This document shows positions 7,404 through 17,196 of a stretch of DNA of 38,192 nucleotides, one piece after another; within the stretch, counting starts at the first letter, position 1; every line of letters starts with the position of its first letter. The translations under genes were made by a program, and so were the position numbers. The stretch is from contig VGVB01000026.1 in assembly GCA_016882265.1 (NCBI GenBank), positions 1-38,192 on the forward strand, written 5' to 3'. Origin of the DNA: Gammaproteobacteria bacterium (GTDB lineage Bacteria; Pseudomonadota; Gammaproteobacteria; Steroidobacterales; Steroidobacteraceae). Under the pieces are notes generated by a model. It saw nothing but the letters and a program-made list of their open reading frames with translations, searched no databases and was not told the origin of the DNA.

Positions 7404-8365
7404 ATGGCGGCGCGTTCCGTCTGCGTCTTCGGCGGGTCCGGATTCGTCGGCAGCCGGCTGTGTGCGGCGCTGGCCGCGCGCGACTGGCAGGTCACGGTGC
7501 CGAGCCGCCATCCGGGTCGCGCCCCGCAGCTCGCGGTGTTACCGGCCGTCCGCGTGGTCGGTGCCGACCTGCGTGACCCGCAACAGATCGCGGCGCTGTG
7601 CGCCGGGCAGTACGCGGTCATCAACCTGATCGGCATCCTGAACGAACGCGGCCGTGATGGCTCTGGATTCCGCGCCGTGCACGCTGAGCTGACGCAGCGG
7701 ATCGTCGTGGCCAGCCGCCGGGCCCGCGTCGAGCGGCTGCTGTACGTCAGTGCGCTGCGCGCCGATGCTGATCACGGCGCGAGTCAGTACCTGCGCAGCA
7801 AAGGGCTCGCCGAGCGACATGTCCGCGAGGAGTCCGGCCCGGACCTCGGCTGGACGATCCTGCAACCCGCGGTGATCTTCGGCGCCGGAGACGGCTTCGT
7901 GAACCGTTTCGCTGACCTGCTGCGGCGGCTACCGCTCGGCCTGCCACTGGCCCGCCCGCAGGCACGGCTGGCGCCCGTCTGGGTCGATGACGTGGTCGCT
8001 GCGCTGCTGCGCGCCTCGAGGACCAGGCCACCGCCGGCGAGTGTTTCCAGCTCTGTGGCCCGGAGCAGTTCACGCTGCTCGAGCTGGTGCGCATGGTGCG
8101 CGACCAGCTCGGCCTGCGGCGCGCCATCATCGGGCTGCCGGACCCGCTGGCCCGGCTGCAGGCGCTGGTCTGCGACTTCGTGCCCGGCAAACCGTTCTCG
8201 ACTGACAATTACCGCTCCCTGTCAGTCGACAGCATCTGCAGCAGCAACGGCTTCGCGCGCCTCGGCATCCACCCGCAGTCGCTGCGGACGCTGTTACCGC
8301 GCCTGCTCGGGCCGCTGCAACCCGGCCTGCGCCTGCGCCGCTATCGCGCCCGCGCCGGGCGCTGA
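7404..8365 (+). pseudogene. NDUFA9-like NAD(P)-binding atypical SDR, frameshifted
   Basis: The N-terminal two thirds is an extended/atypical SDR Rossmann domain: glycine-rich FGGSGFVGS, acidic GADLRD, LIGILNE, LLYVSALRAD, then ILQPAVIFGAGDGFVNRF. This resembles the complex-I NDUFA9-like oxidoreductases common in gammaproteobacteria. After WVDDVVAALLRA (about 8013) the frame loses similarity, and the expected continuation (EDQATAGECFQLCGPEQF, then TLLELVRMVRDQLGL) appears in another frame, running to the TGA at 8363-8365. One base is missing around 8013-8017. Restoring it gives a continuous protein of about 320 residues. It is either a real disrupted gene or a sequencing error. Its 3' end overlaps the convergent aminopeptidase gene by 25 bases. 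Substrate unknown. Confidence 0.8.
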
Positions 8366-9360
8366 TCCGGGCACAGCCGGCTGCGCACCGCGGCGTCGCC
8401 GAGCCGCGCGTAGAACGCCGGCAGGTCACCGCCGAGCTCCTGTAGCTCGGCCTCGAGCGCGGGCCCGCAGCGATCGTAGGTCGCGACCGCGACCAGCACG
8501 GCGTTGTTCAGCACGCCGACCGGCGCCCCGCGTCCGGACTCGAGCTCGCGGCGCAGCCGCGTGAACTCGCTGGTGCGGGCGGTACGCAAGCGGCTGGGTT
8601 CGTCCGCTTCCGCATACAGACGCTCGAGCCGTGCGCGCGTGGCGAGCAGCAGTTCGGTCTCATGCTGCTGGCTGGCGCGCGCCGCCAGCCAGCTCGCCAG
8701 CTCGTCCGGCTGACCGGCCTGATGCAGCCAGCGCCGCAGCCCTTCGACTTCAACCACGGTCGCGAAGGCCTCGTTGAAGTCATTTTCGCCCGGAGCCCAC
8801 AGCCGCTGATGCGCGAGCTCGTGAAACAGCATCGCGGCCAGCGCCGGCTCACCGTGGCCCAGCATCGTGTTGAGCACCGGGTCGCGGAAGTGCCCGAGCG
8901 TCGACCAGGCCAGGGCCGGGGCGACCTGCACGTCCCAGCCACGGCGCGCGAGACCGGCTGCGTAACGCCGCGCGTGCTCCTCGGTGAAGTAGCCGCGGTA
9001 GGCCACGCAGCCGGCGATCGGCCAGCACCAGCGGCGCGGCGCCAGCGAGAATTCCGGCGCGGCGAACACGTTCCAGGTCGCAAACGGGCGGCCCAGGTCG
9101 GCATAGCTGCGAAAGCTGCCGTTGTCCGGCAGCGCGAGCTCGGTCAGCGCGAATTCGCGCGCCCGCGCCGTGTACTCGAGTCCGGCGCGCAGCGCGGCAT
9201 CGGTATCGGCACGTTGCAGCAGTGCCGGGATCGGCTGGCGGCGGGCGTTGACCTCGAGCTGCCCGGCCGCGAGATACAGCAGGTGGCAGCCGGACAGCGG
9301 CAGCGACAGCGCGATGGCCGGCAGCCACAGCCGCGGGCAACGACAGGCTTCGGTTAACAT
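8341..9360 (-). CDS. Predicted aminopeptidase lipoprotein (PF10023-like)
   Basis: The 339-residue product has a lipoprotein signal ending at Cys25 (PLSGC) and a gluzincin-like metalloprotease signature: His180-Glu-Leu-Ala-His184 (HELAH) with the third ligand candidate Glu197 in NEAFA. It matches the family of predicted zinc aminopeptidases (formerly DUF2265) found as envelope lipoproteins in gammaproteobacteria. The ATG at 9360 is chosen because it directly precedes the signal peptide; the longer frame upstream is the antisense of cca. It is divergent from cca with only six bases between the two start codons, and convergent with the frameshifted dehydrogenase gene. Natural substrates are unknown. 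Confidence 0.85.
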   Translation of the reverse strand: MLTEACRCPRLWLPAIALSLPLSGCHLLYLAAGQLEVNARRQPIPALLQRADTDAALRAGLEYTARAREFALTELALPDNGSFRSYADLGRPFATWNVFAAPEFSLAPRRWCWPIAGCVAYRGYFTEEHARRYAAGLARRGWDVQVAPALAWSTLGHFRDPVLNTMLGHGEPALAAMLFHELAHQRLWAPGENDFNEAFATVVEVEGLRRWLHQAGQPDELASWLAARASQQHETELLLATRARLERLYAEADEPSRLRTARTSEFTRLRRELESGRGAPVGVLNNAVLVAVATYDRCGPALEAELQELGGDLPAFYARLGDAAVRSRLCPDQRPARAR

Positions 9361-9366
9361 GCGCCG

Positions 9367-10635
9367 ATGGAAGTCTATCTGGTCGGCGGCGCCGTGCGCG
9401 ACGAGCTGCTGGGCCGGACCCCGGGCGAGCGCGACTGGGTCGTGGTCGGCGCGACACCCGAGGAACTGCTGGCCGCGGGCTATCGCCGCGTCGGCAACGA
9501 CTTCCCGGTGTTCCTGCACCCGGTGACCGGCGAGGAGTACGCGCTGGCCCGCACCGAGCGCAAGACCGGTCGCGGCTATCGCGGCTTCGAGACCCGGCAC
9601 GCGCCGGACGTCACGCTCGAAGACGACCTGCGGCGGCGTGATCTGACGATCAACGCGATCGCGCGCGCCGCCGATGGCACCTTGATCGATCCCTGCGGCG
9701 GCCAACGCGATCTCGCCGCGCGGGTCCTGCGCCACGTGTCACCGGCATTCGTCGAGGATCCGGTCCGCGTGTTGCGGGTCGCGCGCCTGCTGGCCCGCTT
9801 CGCGCCGGCTGGCTTCACGGTAGCGCCGGAAACACTCGCGCTGCTGCGCACCATGGTGGCCGCCGGCGAGGTCGACGCGCTGGTGCCGGAGCGCGTCTGG
9901 CAGGAGACCATCCGTGCGCTGGGCGAACCCGCGCCCGCGGCCTGGTTGCGCCTGCTGCGCGAGTGCGGCGCACTGGCCCGCGTGCTGCCGGAGGTCGATG
10001 CGCTGTACGGCGTACCGCAGCCGGCGCGCTGGCATCCCGAGATCGACACGGGCCGGCACCTCGAACTGGTGCTCGCCGCCGCCGCAGAGCTGACCGGCGA
10101 GCCGCGCATCGTCTGTGCCGCGCTGCTGCACGACCTCGGCAAGGGCCAGACCCCGCGCGAGCGCTGGCCGGCGCATCACGGTCATGGCGTGCGCGGCGCC
10201 GCGCTGGTGCAGCAGCTCGCCAGCCGCCTGCGCATGCCGAACGACTGCCGCGATCTGGCGTGTCTGGCCGCGCGCTGGCACGGTCACGTCCACCGTGCGC
10301 TGGAACTGCGCCCCGGCACGCTGCTCGGCTTGCTCGAGGGCGCTGATGCCCTGCGCCGGCCCGGACGTTTCGGCGAGCTGCTGCGCGCCTGCGAGGCCGA
10401 TTTTCGGGGCCGCGGCGACGGCGCCGCACGGCCGTACCCGCAGGCCGCATACCTGGCCAGCGCGCTCGCGGCCGCACGCGCGGTAACGCTGTCGGCCGAC
10501 GAACACTGCGGCTGCAGCGGTGACCAGATCGCTGCGCTGCTGCGCGAGCAGCGGCTGGCGGCGCTCGCGGCCCTGCCGAAGCCCGCCCCGGCGCAGTCCA
10601 CCGCAGCCATCCGGCCCGGTCGGGACGCAGTGTAG
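9367..10635 (+). CDS. cca: Multifunctional CCA-adding tRNA nucleotidyltransferase
   Basis: This class II enzyme adds or repairs the 3' CCA of tRNAs using CTP and ATP. The 422-residue sequence aligns closely with E. coli Cca (412): YLVGGAVRD flexible loop, metal-binding segment GERDWVVVG (Glu21, Asp23), [10 protein letters not shown], and the HPEIDTG motif. The C-terminal HD phosphohydrolase domain has His255-Asp256 (HDLGKGQTP), which carries phosphatase/phosphodiesterase activity in E. coli. It begins six bases from the divergent aminopeptidase start. A TAACAT at 9355-9360 could be a -10, again implying almost no leader. Full length. Confidence 0.96.
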   Translation: MEVYLVGGAVRDELLGRTPGERDWVVVGATPEELLAAGYRRVGNDFPVFLHPVTGEEYALARTERKTGRGYRGFETRHAPDVTLEDDLRRRDLTINAIARAADGTLIDPCGGQRDLAARVLRHVSPAFVEDPVRVLRVARLLARFAPAGFTVAPETLALLRTMVAAGEVDALVPERVWQETIRALGEPAPAAWLRLLRECGALARVLPEVDALYGVPQPARWHPEIDTGRHLELVLAAAAELTGEPRIVCAALLHDLGKGQTPRERWPAHHGHGVRGAALVQQLASRLRMPNDCRDLACLAARWHGHVHRALELRPGTLLGLLEGADALRRPGRFGELLRACEADFRGRGDGAARPYPQAAYLASALAAARAVTLSADEHCGCSGDQIAALLREQRLAALAALPKPAPAQSTAAIRPGRDAV

Positions 10636-10648
10636 AATGGCGCTCCCG
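10621..10648 (+). promoter_or_regulatory. Candidate -10 (TAGAAT) inside an inverted repeat before the FmdB-like gene
   Basis: TAGAAT (10633-10638, five of six matches to TATAAT) overlaps the cca stop codon. It lies in the loop between CGGGACGC (10621-10628) and GCG-c-TCCCG (10640-10648), which pair over 8 bp with one bulge. Transcription from about 10645 would give a leader of about 31 bases. No clear -35 is seen. Confidence 0.35.
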
Positions 10649-10675
10649 TCGACGGCGGCGGATCCCGGAGTCGCG

Positions 10676-10948
10676 ATGCCCACCTACGATTACCTGTGCC
10701 CGGCCAACAACCATGTCGTCGAGGTCAACCACAAGATGGCCGAGAAGGTCGCGACCTGGGGCGAGCTGTGCCGCCGCGCCGGCATTGCGCAGGGTGTGAC
10801 TCCCGCTGCCGCGAAGGTCGTGCGGCTGATCACGGGCGGCAACGTCATCCATGCGGGCTCGCTGGGCAGCAAACGGGAACGGCCCTGCGACACCGGGCCC
10901 TGCGGCACCCCGACCGGCTGCGGCGGCGGGATGTGCGGCTTCGGCTGA
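10676..10948 (+). CDS. FmdB-like small protein with a degenerate zinc ribbon
   Basis: The 90-residue protein begins [13 protein letters not shown], the opening of FmdB-family putative regulators (MPTYDYxCxxCG), but the second Cys of the first knuckle is replaced (CPANNH). A single Cys in GELCRRAG stands where the second knuckle would be. The C-terminal tail is rich in Cys and Gly ([19 protein letters not shown]), a different potential metal site. Related gammaproteobacterial proteins share the YDYxCxANxxVVEV...TWGELC pattern, so this is a subfamily rather than damage. Start ATG 10676 is set by the conserved N-terminus. Function is unknown; it sits between cca and rimO. Confidence 0.78.
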   Translation: MPTYDYLCPANNHVVEVNHKMAEKVATWGELCRRAGIAQGVTPAAAKVVRLITGGNVIHAGSLGSKRERPCDTGPCGTPTGCGGGMCGFG

Positions 10949-11087
10949 ACCGGATCTCGCGCCGCGGTATGAAAACAATCGCCGTGCGCACGGTGGGGCC
11001 GGGGCCGCCGGGGGGCCGCGCGCTCGTGCAGTCGGAACTTACGCACTCGCGCACGGCCCCCCGTCCGCCCCGCCCCCGCCGTCTGCC

Positions 11088-12428
11088 GTGACGGCGGCCG
11101 AGGCAGCGCCGCGCATCGGCTTCGTCTCGCTCGGCTGCCCGAAGGCGCTGGTCGATTCCGAGCGCATCCTGACCCGGCTACGCGCCGAGGGCTACGCTGT
11201 CACCGGCAGCTACGCCGATGCGAACCTCGTCGTCGTCAATACCTGCGGCTTCATCGATGACGCAGTGCACGAGTCACTCGATGCGATCGGCGAGGCGCTG
11301 GCCCGGAACGGGCGCGTGATCGTCACCGGCTGCCTCGGCGCGCAGCCGGAGCAGATCCGGTCGCGCCACCCGGCGGTGCTGAAGATCACCGGACCGCAGG
11401 CCTATGAAGAGGTGATGGCGGCGGTGCACGAGCAGCTCGCACCGCCGCATGATCCGTTCCTCGACCTCGTTCCGGCGCAGGGCATCCGCCTGACGCCGCG
11501 CCACTACGCCTGGCTGAAGATCGCCGAGGGCTGCGACCATCGCTGCACGTTCTGCATCATCCCCGCGCTGCGCGGCCCGCTGCACAGCCGTCCGGTCGGC
11601 GAGGTCATGCAGGAAGCCGAAAGACTGGTGCAGGCGGGGGTGAAGGAACTGCTGGTCATCGCCCAGGACACCAGCGCCTACGGCCGCGACCTGCGCCACG
11701 CCACCGGCTTCTGGGGCGGACGGCCGCTGCGGGCCCGCTGCACCGAGCTGGCGCGCGCGCTCGGCTCGCTCGGCGTCTGGGTGCGGCTGCACTACGTGTA
11801 TCCGTATCCGCAGGTCGACGAGATCATCCCGCTGATGGCCGCCGGCCGGCTGCTGCCGTACCTCGACGTGCCCTTCCAGCACGGCAGCCCGCGCATCCTG
11901 CGCCTGATGAAGCGCCCGGCGCGCGCCGGCGACACGCTGGCGCGGATCCGCGCCTGGCGCGCGATCTGCCCGGAGCTCACGCTGCGCAGCACCTTCATCG
12001 TCGGGTTTCCGGGCGAGTCCGCCGATGACTTCGCGCGCCTGCTCGACTGGCTGCAGGAGGCCGAACTCGACCGGGTCGGCTGCTTTCGCTACTCGCCGGT
12101 GGCCGGCGCAGCCGCCAACGCGCTGCCGGACCCGGTGCCGGCGGCCGTGCAGGATGAACGCTACGAGCGCTTCATGGAACTGGCCGCGGCGCTCAGCGCA
12201 CGGCGGCTCGCCGCGCGCATCGGCAGCCGGACGCGCGTGCTGATCGACCGGGTCGACGCTGGCATCGCCCTCGCGCGGTCGCCAGCCGAGGCGCCGGAGG
12301 TCGATGGCGTCGTGCGTATCCGCGCGCCGGGCAGCCTGCGCGCCGGCGACCTGGCCGAAGTCGAGATCACCGGCACCGATGCCTATGATCTCGACGCCCG
12401 CCTCGTCCCGGCTGCGAATCAGGTGTAG
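11088..12428 (+). CDS. rimO: Ribosomal protein S12 methylthiotransferase RimO
   Basis: The radical-SAM enzyme methylthiolates Asp88 of ribosomal protein S12. The 446-residue product (E. coli 441) shows the N-terminal UPF0004 domain with cluster ligands Cys17 ([12 protein letters not shown]), Cys53 (NTCGF) and Cys82 (TGCLGAQ). The radical-SAM motif CDHRCTFC follows (Cys149, Cys153, Cys156), and a C-terminal TRAM domain starts near residue 375. GCPK with KALVDSE and [14 protein letters not shown] favour RimO over the related MiaB. The start is GTG 11088, immediately before the conserved N-terminus; no ATG fits in frame. Its 3' end overlaps the convergent uppP by 10 bases. Confidence 0.94.
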   Translation: MTAAEAAPRIGFVSLGCPKALVDSERILTRLRAEGYAVTGSYADANLVVVNTCGFIDDAVHESLDAIGEALARNGRVIVTGCLGAQPEQIRSRHPAVLKITGPQAYEEVMAAVHEQLAPPHDPFLDLVPAQGIRLTPRHYAWLKIAEGCDHRCTFCIIPALRGPLHSRPVGEVMQEAERLVQAGVKELLVIAQDTSAYGRDLRHATGFWGGRPLRARCTELARALGSLGVWVRLHYVYPYPQVDEIIPLMAAGRLLPYLDVPFQHGSPRILRLMKRPARAGDTLARIRAWRAICPELTLRSTFIVGFPGESADDFARLLDWLQEAELDRVGCFRYSPVAGAAANALPDPVPAAVQDERYERFMELAAALSARRLAARIGSRTRVLIDRVDAGIALARSPAEAPEVDGVVRIRAPGSLRAGDLAEVEITGTDAYDLDARLVPAANQV

Positions 12429-13219
12429 ACGAGCACGATCAGCGTAGCGATCATCAACCGGTACAGCGTGAACGGCCACAGGCCGAGGCGCGCGATGATC
12501 CGCAGCAGAGCGTGGATGCACAGGTAGCCGGTCGCGGCCGCGACCAGCGCGCCGAGCGCCATCAGGCCCCACGGCACGCCATCGCCGGGACCGCGCAGCA
12601 ACTGCAGCAGCTCGTAGCCGCCGGCCATCGCGATCCCGGGCACCGCCAGCAGGAACGAGAACCGCGCGGCCGCCGGGCGGGTCAGGCCGAGCCCGCGGCC
12701 CATCGTCATCGTCACGCCGGAGCGCGAGGTGCCGGGCATCAGCGCCAGCGCCTGCGCGCAACCGATCAGCAGCGCATCGCGCCAGCCGATCGACTGCTCG
12801 TCGCGCCGCTCAGCGCCCAGCCAGTCGGCGAGCCACATCAGCACGCCGAACACGGACAGCGTGCCGGCGACGAACAGCGGATTGCGCAGCATCGACTCGA
12901 TCAGGTCGTTGAACAGCAGGCCGACGATGCCGACCGGGAGCGTGCCGAGCACGATGCACCAGGCGAGCCGGCCATCCGGCGTCAGCCTGCGTCCGGCCAG
13001 CGAACCGAACCAGGCGCCGGCCATGGCCAGCAGTTCGCGGCGGAAATAGCCAAGCACGGCGGCCAGCGTGCCGACATGCAGGGCGACGTCGAAGGCGAGC
13101 CCCTGGTCGGGCCAGCCAAAGGCACGCGGCAACAGAATCAGATGACCGGAACTCGAGATCGGCAGGAACTCGGACAGGCCCTGCACGATCGCGAGGACGA
13201 TGGCCTGAATGGCATCCAC
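12419..13219 (-). CDS. uppP: Undecaprenyl-diphosphate phosphatase UppP (BacA)
   Basis: This integral inner-membrane enzyme removes one phosphate from undecaprenyl diphosphate to recycle the lipid carrier for peptidoglycan and other polymers; overexpression gives bacitracin resistance. The 266-residue product has about eight hydrophobic segments and both signatures: the Glu-containing [14 protein letters not shown] near the N-terminus and [13 protein letters not shown] (Arg, Ser) in the middle. Length equals the family norm. The ATG at 13219 gives the standard [14 protein letters not shown] start. It is convergent with rimO and follows the MidA-like gene on the same strand with a 40-base gap. 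Confidence 0.96.
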   Translation of the reverse strand: MDAIQAIVLAIVQGLSEFLPISSSGHLILLPRAFGWPDQGLAFDVALHVGTLAAVLGYFRRELLAMAGAWFGSLAGRRLTPDGRLAWCIVLGTLPVGIVGLLFNDLIESMLRNPLFVAGTLSVFGVLMWLADWLGAERRDEQSIGWRDALLIGCAQALALMPGTSRSGVTMTMGRGLGLTRPAAARFSFLLAVPGIAMAGGYELLQLLRGPGDGVPWGLMALGALVAAATGYLCIHALLRIIARLGLWPFTLYRLMIATLIVLVYT

Positions 13220-13249
13220 GGTGGCTCCCGCCGGCGGTTGACCCGCGGC

Positions 13250-13255
13250 ATGATA
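13250..13255 (-). promoter_or_regulatory. Candidate -10 for uppP
   Basis: On the minus strand the bases read TATCAT (five of six matches to TATAAT), in the short gap between the MidA-like gene and uppP. Transcription would start near 13243, about 24 bases before the ATG. The -35 is poor. Confidence 0.3.
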
Positions 13256-13259
13256 CCGG

Positions 13260-14438
13260 TCAGAGGCTGGCGGCGAGATCCCGGAAGCCGAATCCGGCCA
13301 GCGGTCCCGGCACTCCGCGGGTCAGCGCGATGACCTTGAAGCGCTCGCCCATCTCGCCCGGCAGCATCAGCGTCGCGACGCCCTGCGCGAGCGCATGCTG
13401 CTGCCGCGGCGGCGCCGCCGCGAAGGCGCGGGCGAGAAGCTCGTCGATACCGAGTGCGGCGAGGAAGTGAGCCTGCGTCGCGAAGCCGGCGACCTCGAGT
13501 CCGGCCGGAGCAGCGGCCTCGGCCACCGCGGAGAAGTCCACCCAGGCGGTCAGATCCTGCAAACCGGGTCGCGCGAGTACGTCCGCGATGCGATAGTGAC
13601 GGAAGAACCCGCACAGCGTGCCGCCCGCGCGCGACGGATGGTAGTACTGCGCCCGCGGCAGCCCGTAGTCGATCGCCAGCAGCGCACCGCACTCGAGCGA
13701 CGCGGTCACGGTGGCGACCCAGGCCGGCAGCATGGGTCGCAGCTCCGACTGGTAGTCGTCGGACCACGCTTCCGGCAGGCGCGCGGCGATCGCGGCCACG
13801 GCCGCGCTCAGGTCCGCACTGGCCGGCCGGGCCTGCCAGGCAAAGCCGGCCCCGGCCGCAACGACGCCGTGTATCAGGCAACCGGTGCCGGCGGACTGGA
13901 AGCGCTCTACCGGCAGCGCGTCCAGTACTTCGTTCGCGAGCACGACACCCCGCCAACCGGTGGCCGGTGGCTCATCCAGCCATTCGATGTCGCCGGCCGC
14001 GCCGGCGCCCTGCAACGTCGCCCGCTGCGCCGCGCGCAGTGCGGCGCTGACCTCGACGATCCGGTAGCGGTGCGGCCGCACGCCGAGCTCGGCCAGCGCC
14101 GGCAGCAGGTCCGCCGCGAGCCGGCCACTGCCTGCGCCGTATTCGACGATGTCGCCGCCGCCCGTGCGGCCGAGGATCTGGGCGAGCTGGCGGGCGAGGC
14201 AGCGGGCAAACAGCGGCGACAGTTCCGGTGCCGTGACGAAATCGCCGCCGGGGCCGAAGCGGGCGGCGCCGGCCATGTAGTAGCCGAGCCCCGGCGCGTA
14301 CAGGGCTGCATCCATGAAACGCGAGAATGGCAGCCAGCCGCCCGCTCCCCGCAGCAGCGCCTGCAGGTGGGCGGCGACCCGGGCTGAGTGCGCGGCCTCA
14401 TCCGCGGTCAACGCGGGCGGTTCCCGGCTGATCAGCAT
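13260..14438 (-). CDS. SAM-dependent methyltransferase of the MidA/NDUFAF7 family
   Basis: The 392-residue protein matches the family of mitochondrial NDUFAF7, which dimethylates an arginine of complex I, and its bacterial relatives of unknown target. Visible are SRFMDAALYAPGLGYY, the loop GPGGDFVTAPELSPLF, the SAM-binding VEYGAGSGRLAADLL (motif I, GxGxG), and NEVLDALPVERF. I choose ATG 14438 (MLISREPPAL) with GGGAG upstream; an in-frame ATG at 14486 would add 16 low-complexity residues and crowd the divergent pteridine reductase gene. Bacterial substrate unknown. Confidence 0.88.
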   Translation of the reverse strand: MLISREPPALTADEAAHSARVAAHLQALLRGAGGWLPFSRFMDAALYAPGLGYYMAGAARFGPGGDFVTAPELSPLFARCLARQLAQILGRTGGGDIVEYGAGSGRLAADLLPALAELGVRPHRYRIVEVSAALRAAQRATLQGAGAAGDIEWLDEPPATGWRGVVLANEVLDALPVERFQSAGTGCLIHGVVAAGAGFAWQARPASADLSAAVAAIAARLPEAWSDDYQSELRPMLPAWVATVTASLECGALLAIDYGLPRAQYYHPSRAGGTLCGFFRHYRIADVLARPGLQDLTAWVDFSAVAEAAAPAGLEVAGFATQAHFLAALGIDELLARAFAAAPPRQQHALAQGVATLMLPGEMGERFKVIALTRGVPGPLAGFGFRDLAASL

Positions 14439-14497
14439 CGCGGCGCCGCGCTCCCGTGATATCGTCGCCGCAGCCGCCGACCGCACGCGAGGCCGCG

Positions 14498-15262
14498 ATG
14501 CCCACGACCCCTGCCCTGCCGTTGACCGACAAGGTCGTGCTGGTCACCGGGGCCGCGCGCCGTGTCGGCGCGGTCATCGCCCGGGCGTTCCACCAGCACG
14601 GCGCCCGGGTCGCGATCCACTATCGCGCCTCGGCGGACGCCGCCCGGCAGCTCGCCGCGGAGCTGAACGAGCGGCGGGCGGATTCCGCGTTCACCTGTGC
14701 CGCCGATCTCACCGACCTCGCCGCCGTCGCCGCGCTGCCCGCCACCGTGGTCGAAGCCTGCGGCCGGCTCGATGTGCTGGTCAACAACGCCTCCACGTTC
14801 TATCCGACGCCGATCGGCGAAATTACGGCCGCACAGTTCGACGACCTGATCGCCACGAACCTGCGCGCGCCGTTGTTCCTCGCCCAGGCGGCGGCGCCGG
14901 AGCTGCGGCTGCGCCACGGCCTGATCCTCAACCTCGCCGACATCCACGGACTGCGCCCGCTGAAGCGGCACCCGGTGTACAGCGCGGCGAAGGCCGGCCT
15001 CGTGATGCTGACCCGCGCGCTGGCTCGCGAGCTGGGCCCGCAGGTGCGGGTCAATGCGATCGCTCCGGGGCCGGTGCTGTGGCCGGCGGGCGGCGTGGAT
15101 CCCGACCTGCAGCGGCGCATCATCGCGCGCACCGCGCTGAAACGCGGTGGTTCGCCCGAGGATGTCGCGCGCGCCGCGATCTTCTTCGCGACCGAGGCGC
15201 CGTTCGTGACCGGCGAGGTGCTCGCCATCGACGGCGGCCGCAGCCTCGGTGGCGGGCTCTGA
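14498..15262 (+). CDS. Pteridine reductase (FolM/PTR1-like short-chain dehydrogenase)
   Basis: The 254-residue SDR reduces pterins with NADPH, probably dihydromonapterin or dihydrobiopterin. It has the TGAARRVG cofactor motif in which Arg replaces the usual glycine-rich SxGIG, as in pteridine reductases, then NNAS, and an active site of Asp148 (NLADIHG), Tyr161 and Lys165 (YSAAK). The Asp-Tyr-Lys spacing of 13 and 4 equals the PTR1 triad Asp181-Tyr194-Lys198, where ordinary SDRs have Ser at the first position. It sits next to folK and folB on the opposite strand, which fits a pterin role. Start ATG 14498. Called by family; the exact substrate is not certain. Confidence 0.87.
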   Translation: MPTTPALPLTDKVVLVTGAARRVGAVIARAFHQHGARVAIHYRASADAARQLAAELNERRADSAFTCAADLTDLAAVAALPATVVEACGRLDVLVNNASTFYPTPIGEITAAQFDDLIATNLRAPLFLAQAAAPELRLRHGLILNLADIHGLRPLKRHPVYSAAKAGLVMLTRALARELGPQVRVNAIAPGPVLWPAGGVDPDLQRRIIARTALKRGGSPEDVARAAIFFATEAPFVTGEVLAIDGGRSLGGGL

Positions 15263-15282
15263 GCGCCGGCCGGTCCTCACGC

Positions 15283-15777
15283 TCAATCGTCGCCCTCGAG
15301 CGGAATCTCGCGCAGCGGATGCGCGGCGCGGTCGAAGCGCTGCCACAGGACGGCGATCGTCTCGCCGGCCAGCGGGTGGCGCAGATCCGGCGCCAGTTCG
15401 GCGAGCGGCCCGAGCATGTAAGCGCGCCGCAGCAGGTCCGGCCGCGGCACTGTCGCATCGCCCGGCCGCCCGACGAGGTCGCCGTACAGCAGCAGGTCCA
15501 GGTCCAGCGTACGCGGCGCCCACTTCGGGGCGGCGCGCGGCCGGCCGCACAGCGTCTCGATCTCGCGCAGCCGCCCGATCACGACTTCCGGCGGCGCGTC
15601 AGTGGCGAAACCCACCACCAGGTTGATGAAGTCCGCCCCGCTGAAACCAAACGCCGGGTTCTGCCATGCGCGCGAGACGCGCAGCTCCGGCCACGTTGCC
15701 GCCAGCTCGGCGAGCGCACGACGCAACTGCGCCCGCGGCCGGACATTGCTGCCGGCCGCGACGTACACTTCAGGCAT
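15283..15777 (-). CDS. folK: 6-hydroxymethyl-7,8-dihydropterin pyrophosphokinase
   Basis: HPPK transfers pyrophosphate from ATP to hydroxymethyldihydropterin in folate synthesis. The 164-residue product shows the family hallmarks AAGSNV at the start, NPAFGFSGADFINLVVG, and RTLDLDLLLYG (Asp pair binding magnesium), followed by VPRPDLLRRAYMLGPLAEL. Length is normal. Its start overlaps the end of folB by 8 bases, so folB and folK are coupled, and it converges with the pteridine reductase gene across a 20-base gap. Confidence 0.95.
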   Translation of the reverse strand: MPEVYVAAGSNVRPRAQLRRALAELAATWPELRVSRAWQNPAFGFSGADFINLVVGFATDAPPEVVIGRLREIETLCGRPRAAPKWAPRTLDLDLLLYGDLVGRPGDATVPRPDLLRRAYMLGPLAELAPDLRHPLAGETIAVLWQRFDRAAHPLREIPLEGDD

Positions 15778-16138
15778 CGGCGTAGTCCGCGCGGCGGCGC
15801 CGGATGATCACGCCGACGTCCTGCGAATGGCGGATGGCGCCGGGCTTGTGCAGCGTGACCTGCACCTCCTCGAGTCCGAACTCCGTGACCACCAGCCGCG
15901 CGATCTGCTCGGCGAGTGTCTCGACCAGATGGAAGCGGCTGGCTTCGACGAAGGCCAGCACGCGCTTGGCGACCGACCGGTAGTTGAGTGTGTGCGCGAT
16001 CGAGTCGGTCGCGGCCGCGCGCCGCAGGTCCACCAGCATCTCGAGGTCGATCACGACCCGCTGCCGGATCTCGCGCTCGCGGTCGAAGATGCCGATCACC
16101 GCCTCGGTCGCGAGCGCGGTCAGAAAGATCCGGTCCAT
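15770..16138 (-). CDS. folB: Dihydroneopterin aldolase FolB
   Basis: This 122-residue enzyme cleaves (and epimerises) dihydroneopterin to hydroxymethyldihydropterin, the substrate of the next enzyme FolK. Recognisable parts are [21 protein letters not shown], the [16 protein letters not shown] segment, [13 protein letters not shown] (catalytic Glu region) and VTLHKPGAI (Lys). The start ATG 16138 lies inside the 3' end of tsaD (19-base overlap); a longer frame upstream is antisense or out-of-frame tsaD sequence. Order tsaD-folB-folK on one strand matches many gammaproteobacteria, though plsY, often found between tsaD and folB, is absent. Confidence 0.94.
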   Translation of the reverse strand: MDRIFLTALATEAVIGIFDREREIRQRVVIDLEMLVDLRRAAATDSIAHTLNYRSVAKRVLAFVEASRFHLVETLAEQIARLVVTEFGLEEVQVTLHKPGAIRHSQDVGVIIRRRRADYADA

Positions 16139-17196
16139 GGGCCTCCCGCCGCCACTCCGCGCGGCGCCTGCAGTTCGTCGAGCGGCCAGCGGGCCCGCGT
16201 GCGCACCGGCAGCCCCTCGCCTTCGCCCGCGGCCAGCCGCACCAGGCCGGCGCAGGCGATCATCGCGGCATTGTCGGTGCAGAACTCCGGCCGCGGATAG
16301 TACACGCGCCCGCCGGCGGCAGTGACGGCGGCAGCCAGCTCCCGGCGCAGGCACTGATTCGCGCCGACACCGCCGGCGACCACCAGCGTGTCGAGGCCGG
16401 TCGCCGCGAGCGCCCGCAGCGCCTTGGCTACCAGCGTCGCGACGATCGCGGCCTCGATCGCGCGCGCGGCGTCGGCCCGGTCCTGCTCATCGAGCGTGCG
16501 CTCGCGCAGCGCCACCGCGACGGCTGTTTTCAGCCCGCTGAAGCTGAAGTCGAGTCCCGGCCGGTCGAGCATCGGCCGCGGGAACCGGAACACGCCGTCC
16601 CGTCCGCGCCCGGCCAGCTCCGCGAGCGCCGGTCCGCCCGGATAACCCAGGCCGAGCAGCTTGGCCGTCTTGTCGAAGGCCTCGCCGGCAGCGTCGTCGA
16701 GCGTCTCGCCGAGGATCCGGTAGTCCCCGAAACCGCTGACCCGCACCAGCATCGTATGACCGCCTGACACCAGCAGCGCGAGGAATGGCGGCCGGGGTCC
16801 ACCCGGCTCGAGCGCCGGCGCGAGCAGGTGGCCCTCCAGGTGGTGGACTCCGGCGACCGGCACGCCCCAGGCAAAACCGAGCGCACGGGCGACCGTAGCC
16901 CCGACCAGCAGTGCGCCGATCAGTCCGGGACCCGCTGTATAGGCAATCCCATCAATGGCTTGCGCTTCGAGCCCGGCATCGGTGAGCGCGTCCCGGATCA
17001 TCGGCACCAGCCGCTCGAGGTGCTCGCGCGAAGCGAGTTCGGGCACGACGCCACCATGCGGCGCGTGCAGCGCAAGCTGGCTGAAGACGCGGTTGGCCAG
17101 CAGGCCCCGTTCCCGGTCGAAGACGGCCACCGCCGTTTCGTCGCAGGAGGTCTCGACGCCGAGGACCCGCGTTACCTTACGTCTTTGATTTTCCAT
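16120..17196 (-). CDS. tsaD: tRNA N6-adenosine threonylcarbamoyltransferase TsaD
   Basis: TsaD (with TsaB, TsaE) transfers threonylcarbamoyl to A37 of tRNAs that read ANN codons. The 358-residue product begins [15 protein letters not shown], has metal ligands His119 and His123 in HHLEGH, the nucleotide motifs [10 protein letters not shown] and [35 protein letters not shown] and [10 protein letters not shown]. Start ATG 17196 is the only start giving the conserved N-terminus. The open frame continues far upstream, but that is the antisense of yqeY and dnaG. It is divergent from rpsU across 75 bases and overlaps folB. Confidence 0.96.
   Translation of the reverse strand: MENQRRKVTRVLGVETSCDETAVAVFDRERGLLANRVFSQLALHAPHGGVVPELASREHLERLVPMIRDALTDAGLEAQAIDGIAYTAGPGLIGALLVGATVARALGFAWGVPVAGVHHLEGHLLAPALEPGGPRPPFLALLVSGGHTMLVRVSGFGDYRILGETLDDAAGEAFDKTAKLLGLGYPGGPALAELAGRGRDGVFRFPRPMLDRPGLDFSFSGLKTAVAVALRERTLDEQDRADAARAIEAAIVATLVAKALRALAATGLDTLVVAGGVGANQCLRRELAAAVTAAGGRVYYPRPEFCTDNAAMIACAGLVRLAAGEGEGLPVRTRARWPLDELQAPRGVAAGGPWTGSF

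Noticed and set aside
9387..9438. Unusual Glu21 in place of Asp in the Cca metal motif
   Set aside because: As I recall, Pseudomonas Cca also has Glu at this position, so it is ordinary family variation.
10982..10993. Perfect 12-base palindrome CCGTGCGCACGG between the FmdB-like gene and rimO
   Set aside because: Short GC palindromes are expected by chance here, and it has no second copy, promoter or T-run beside it.
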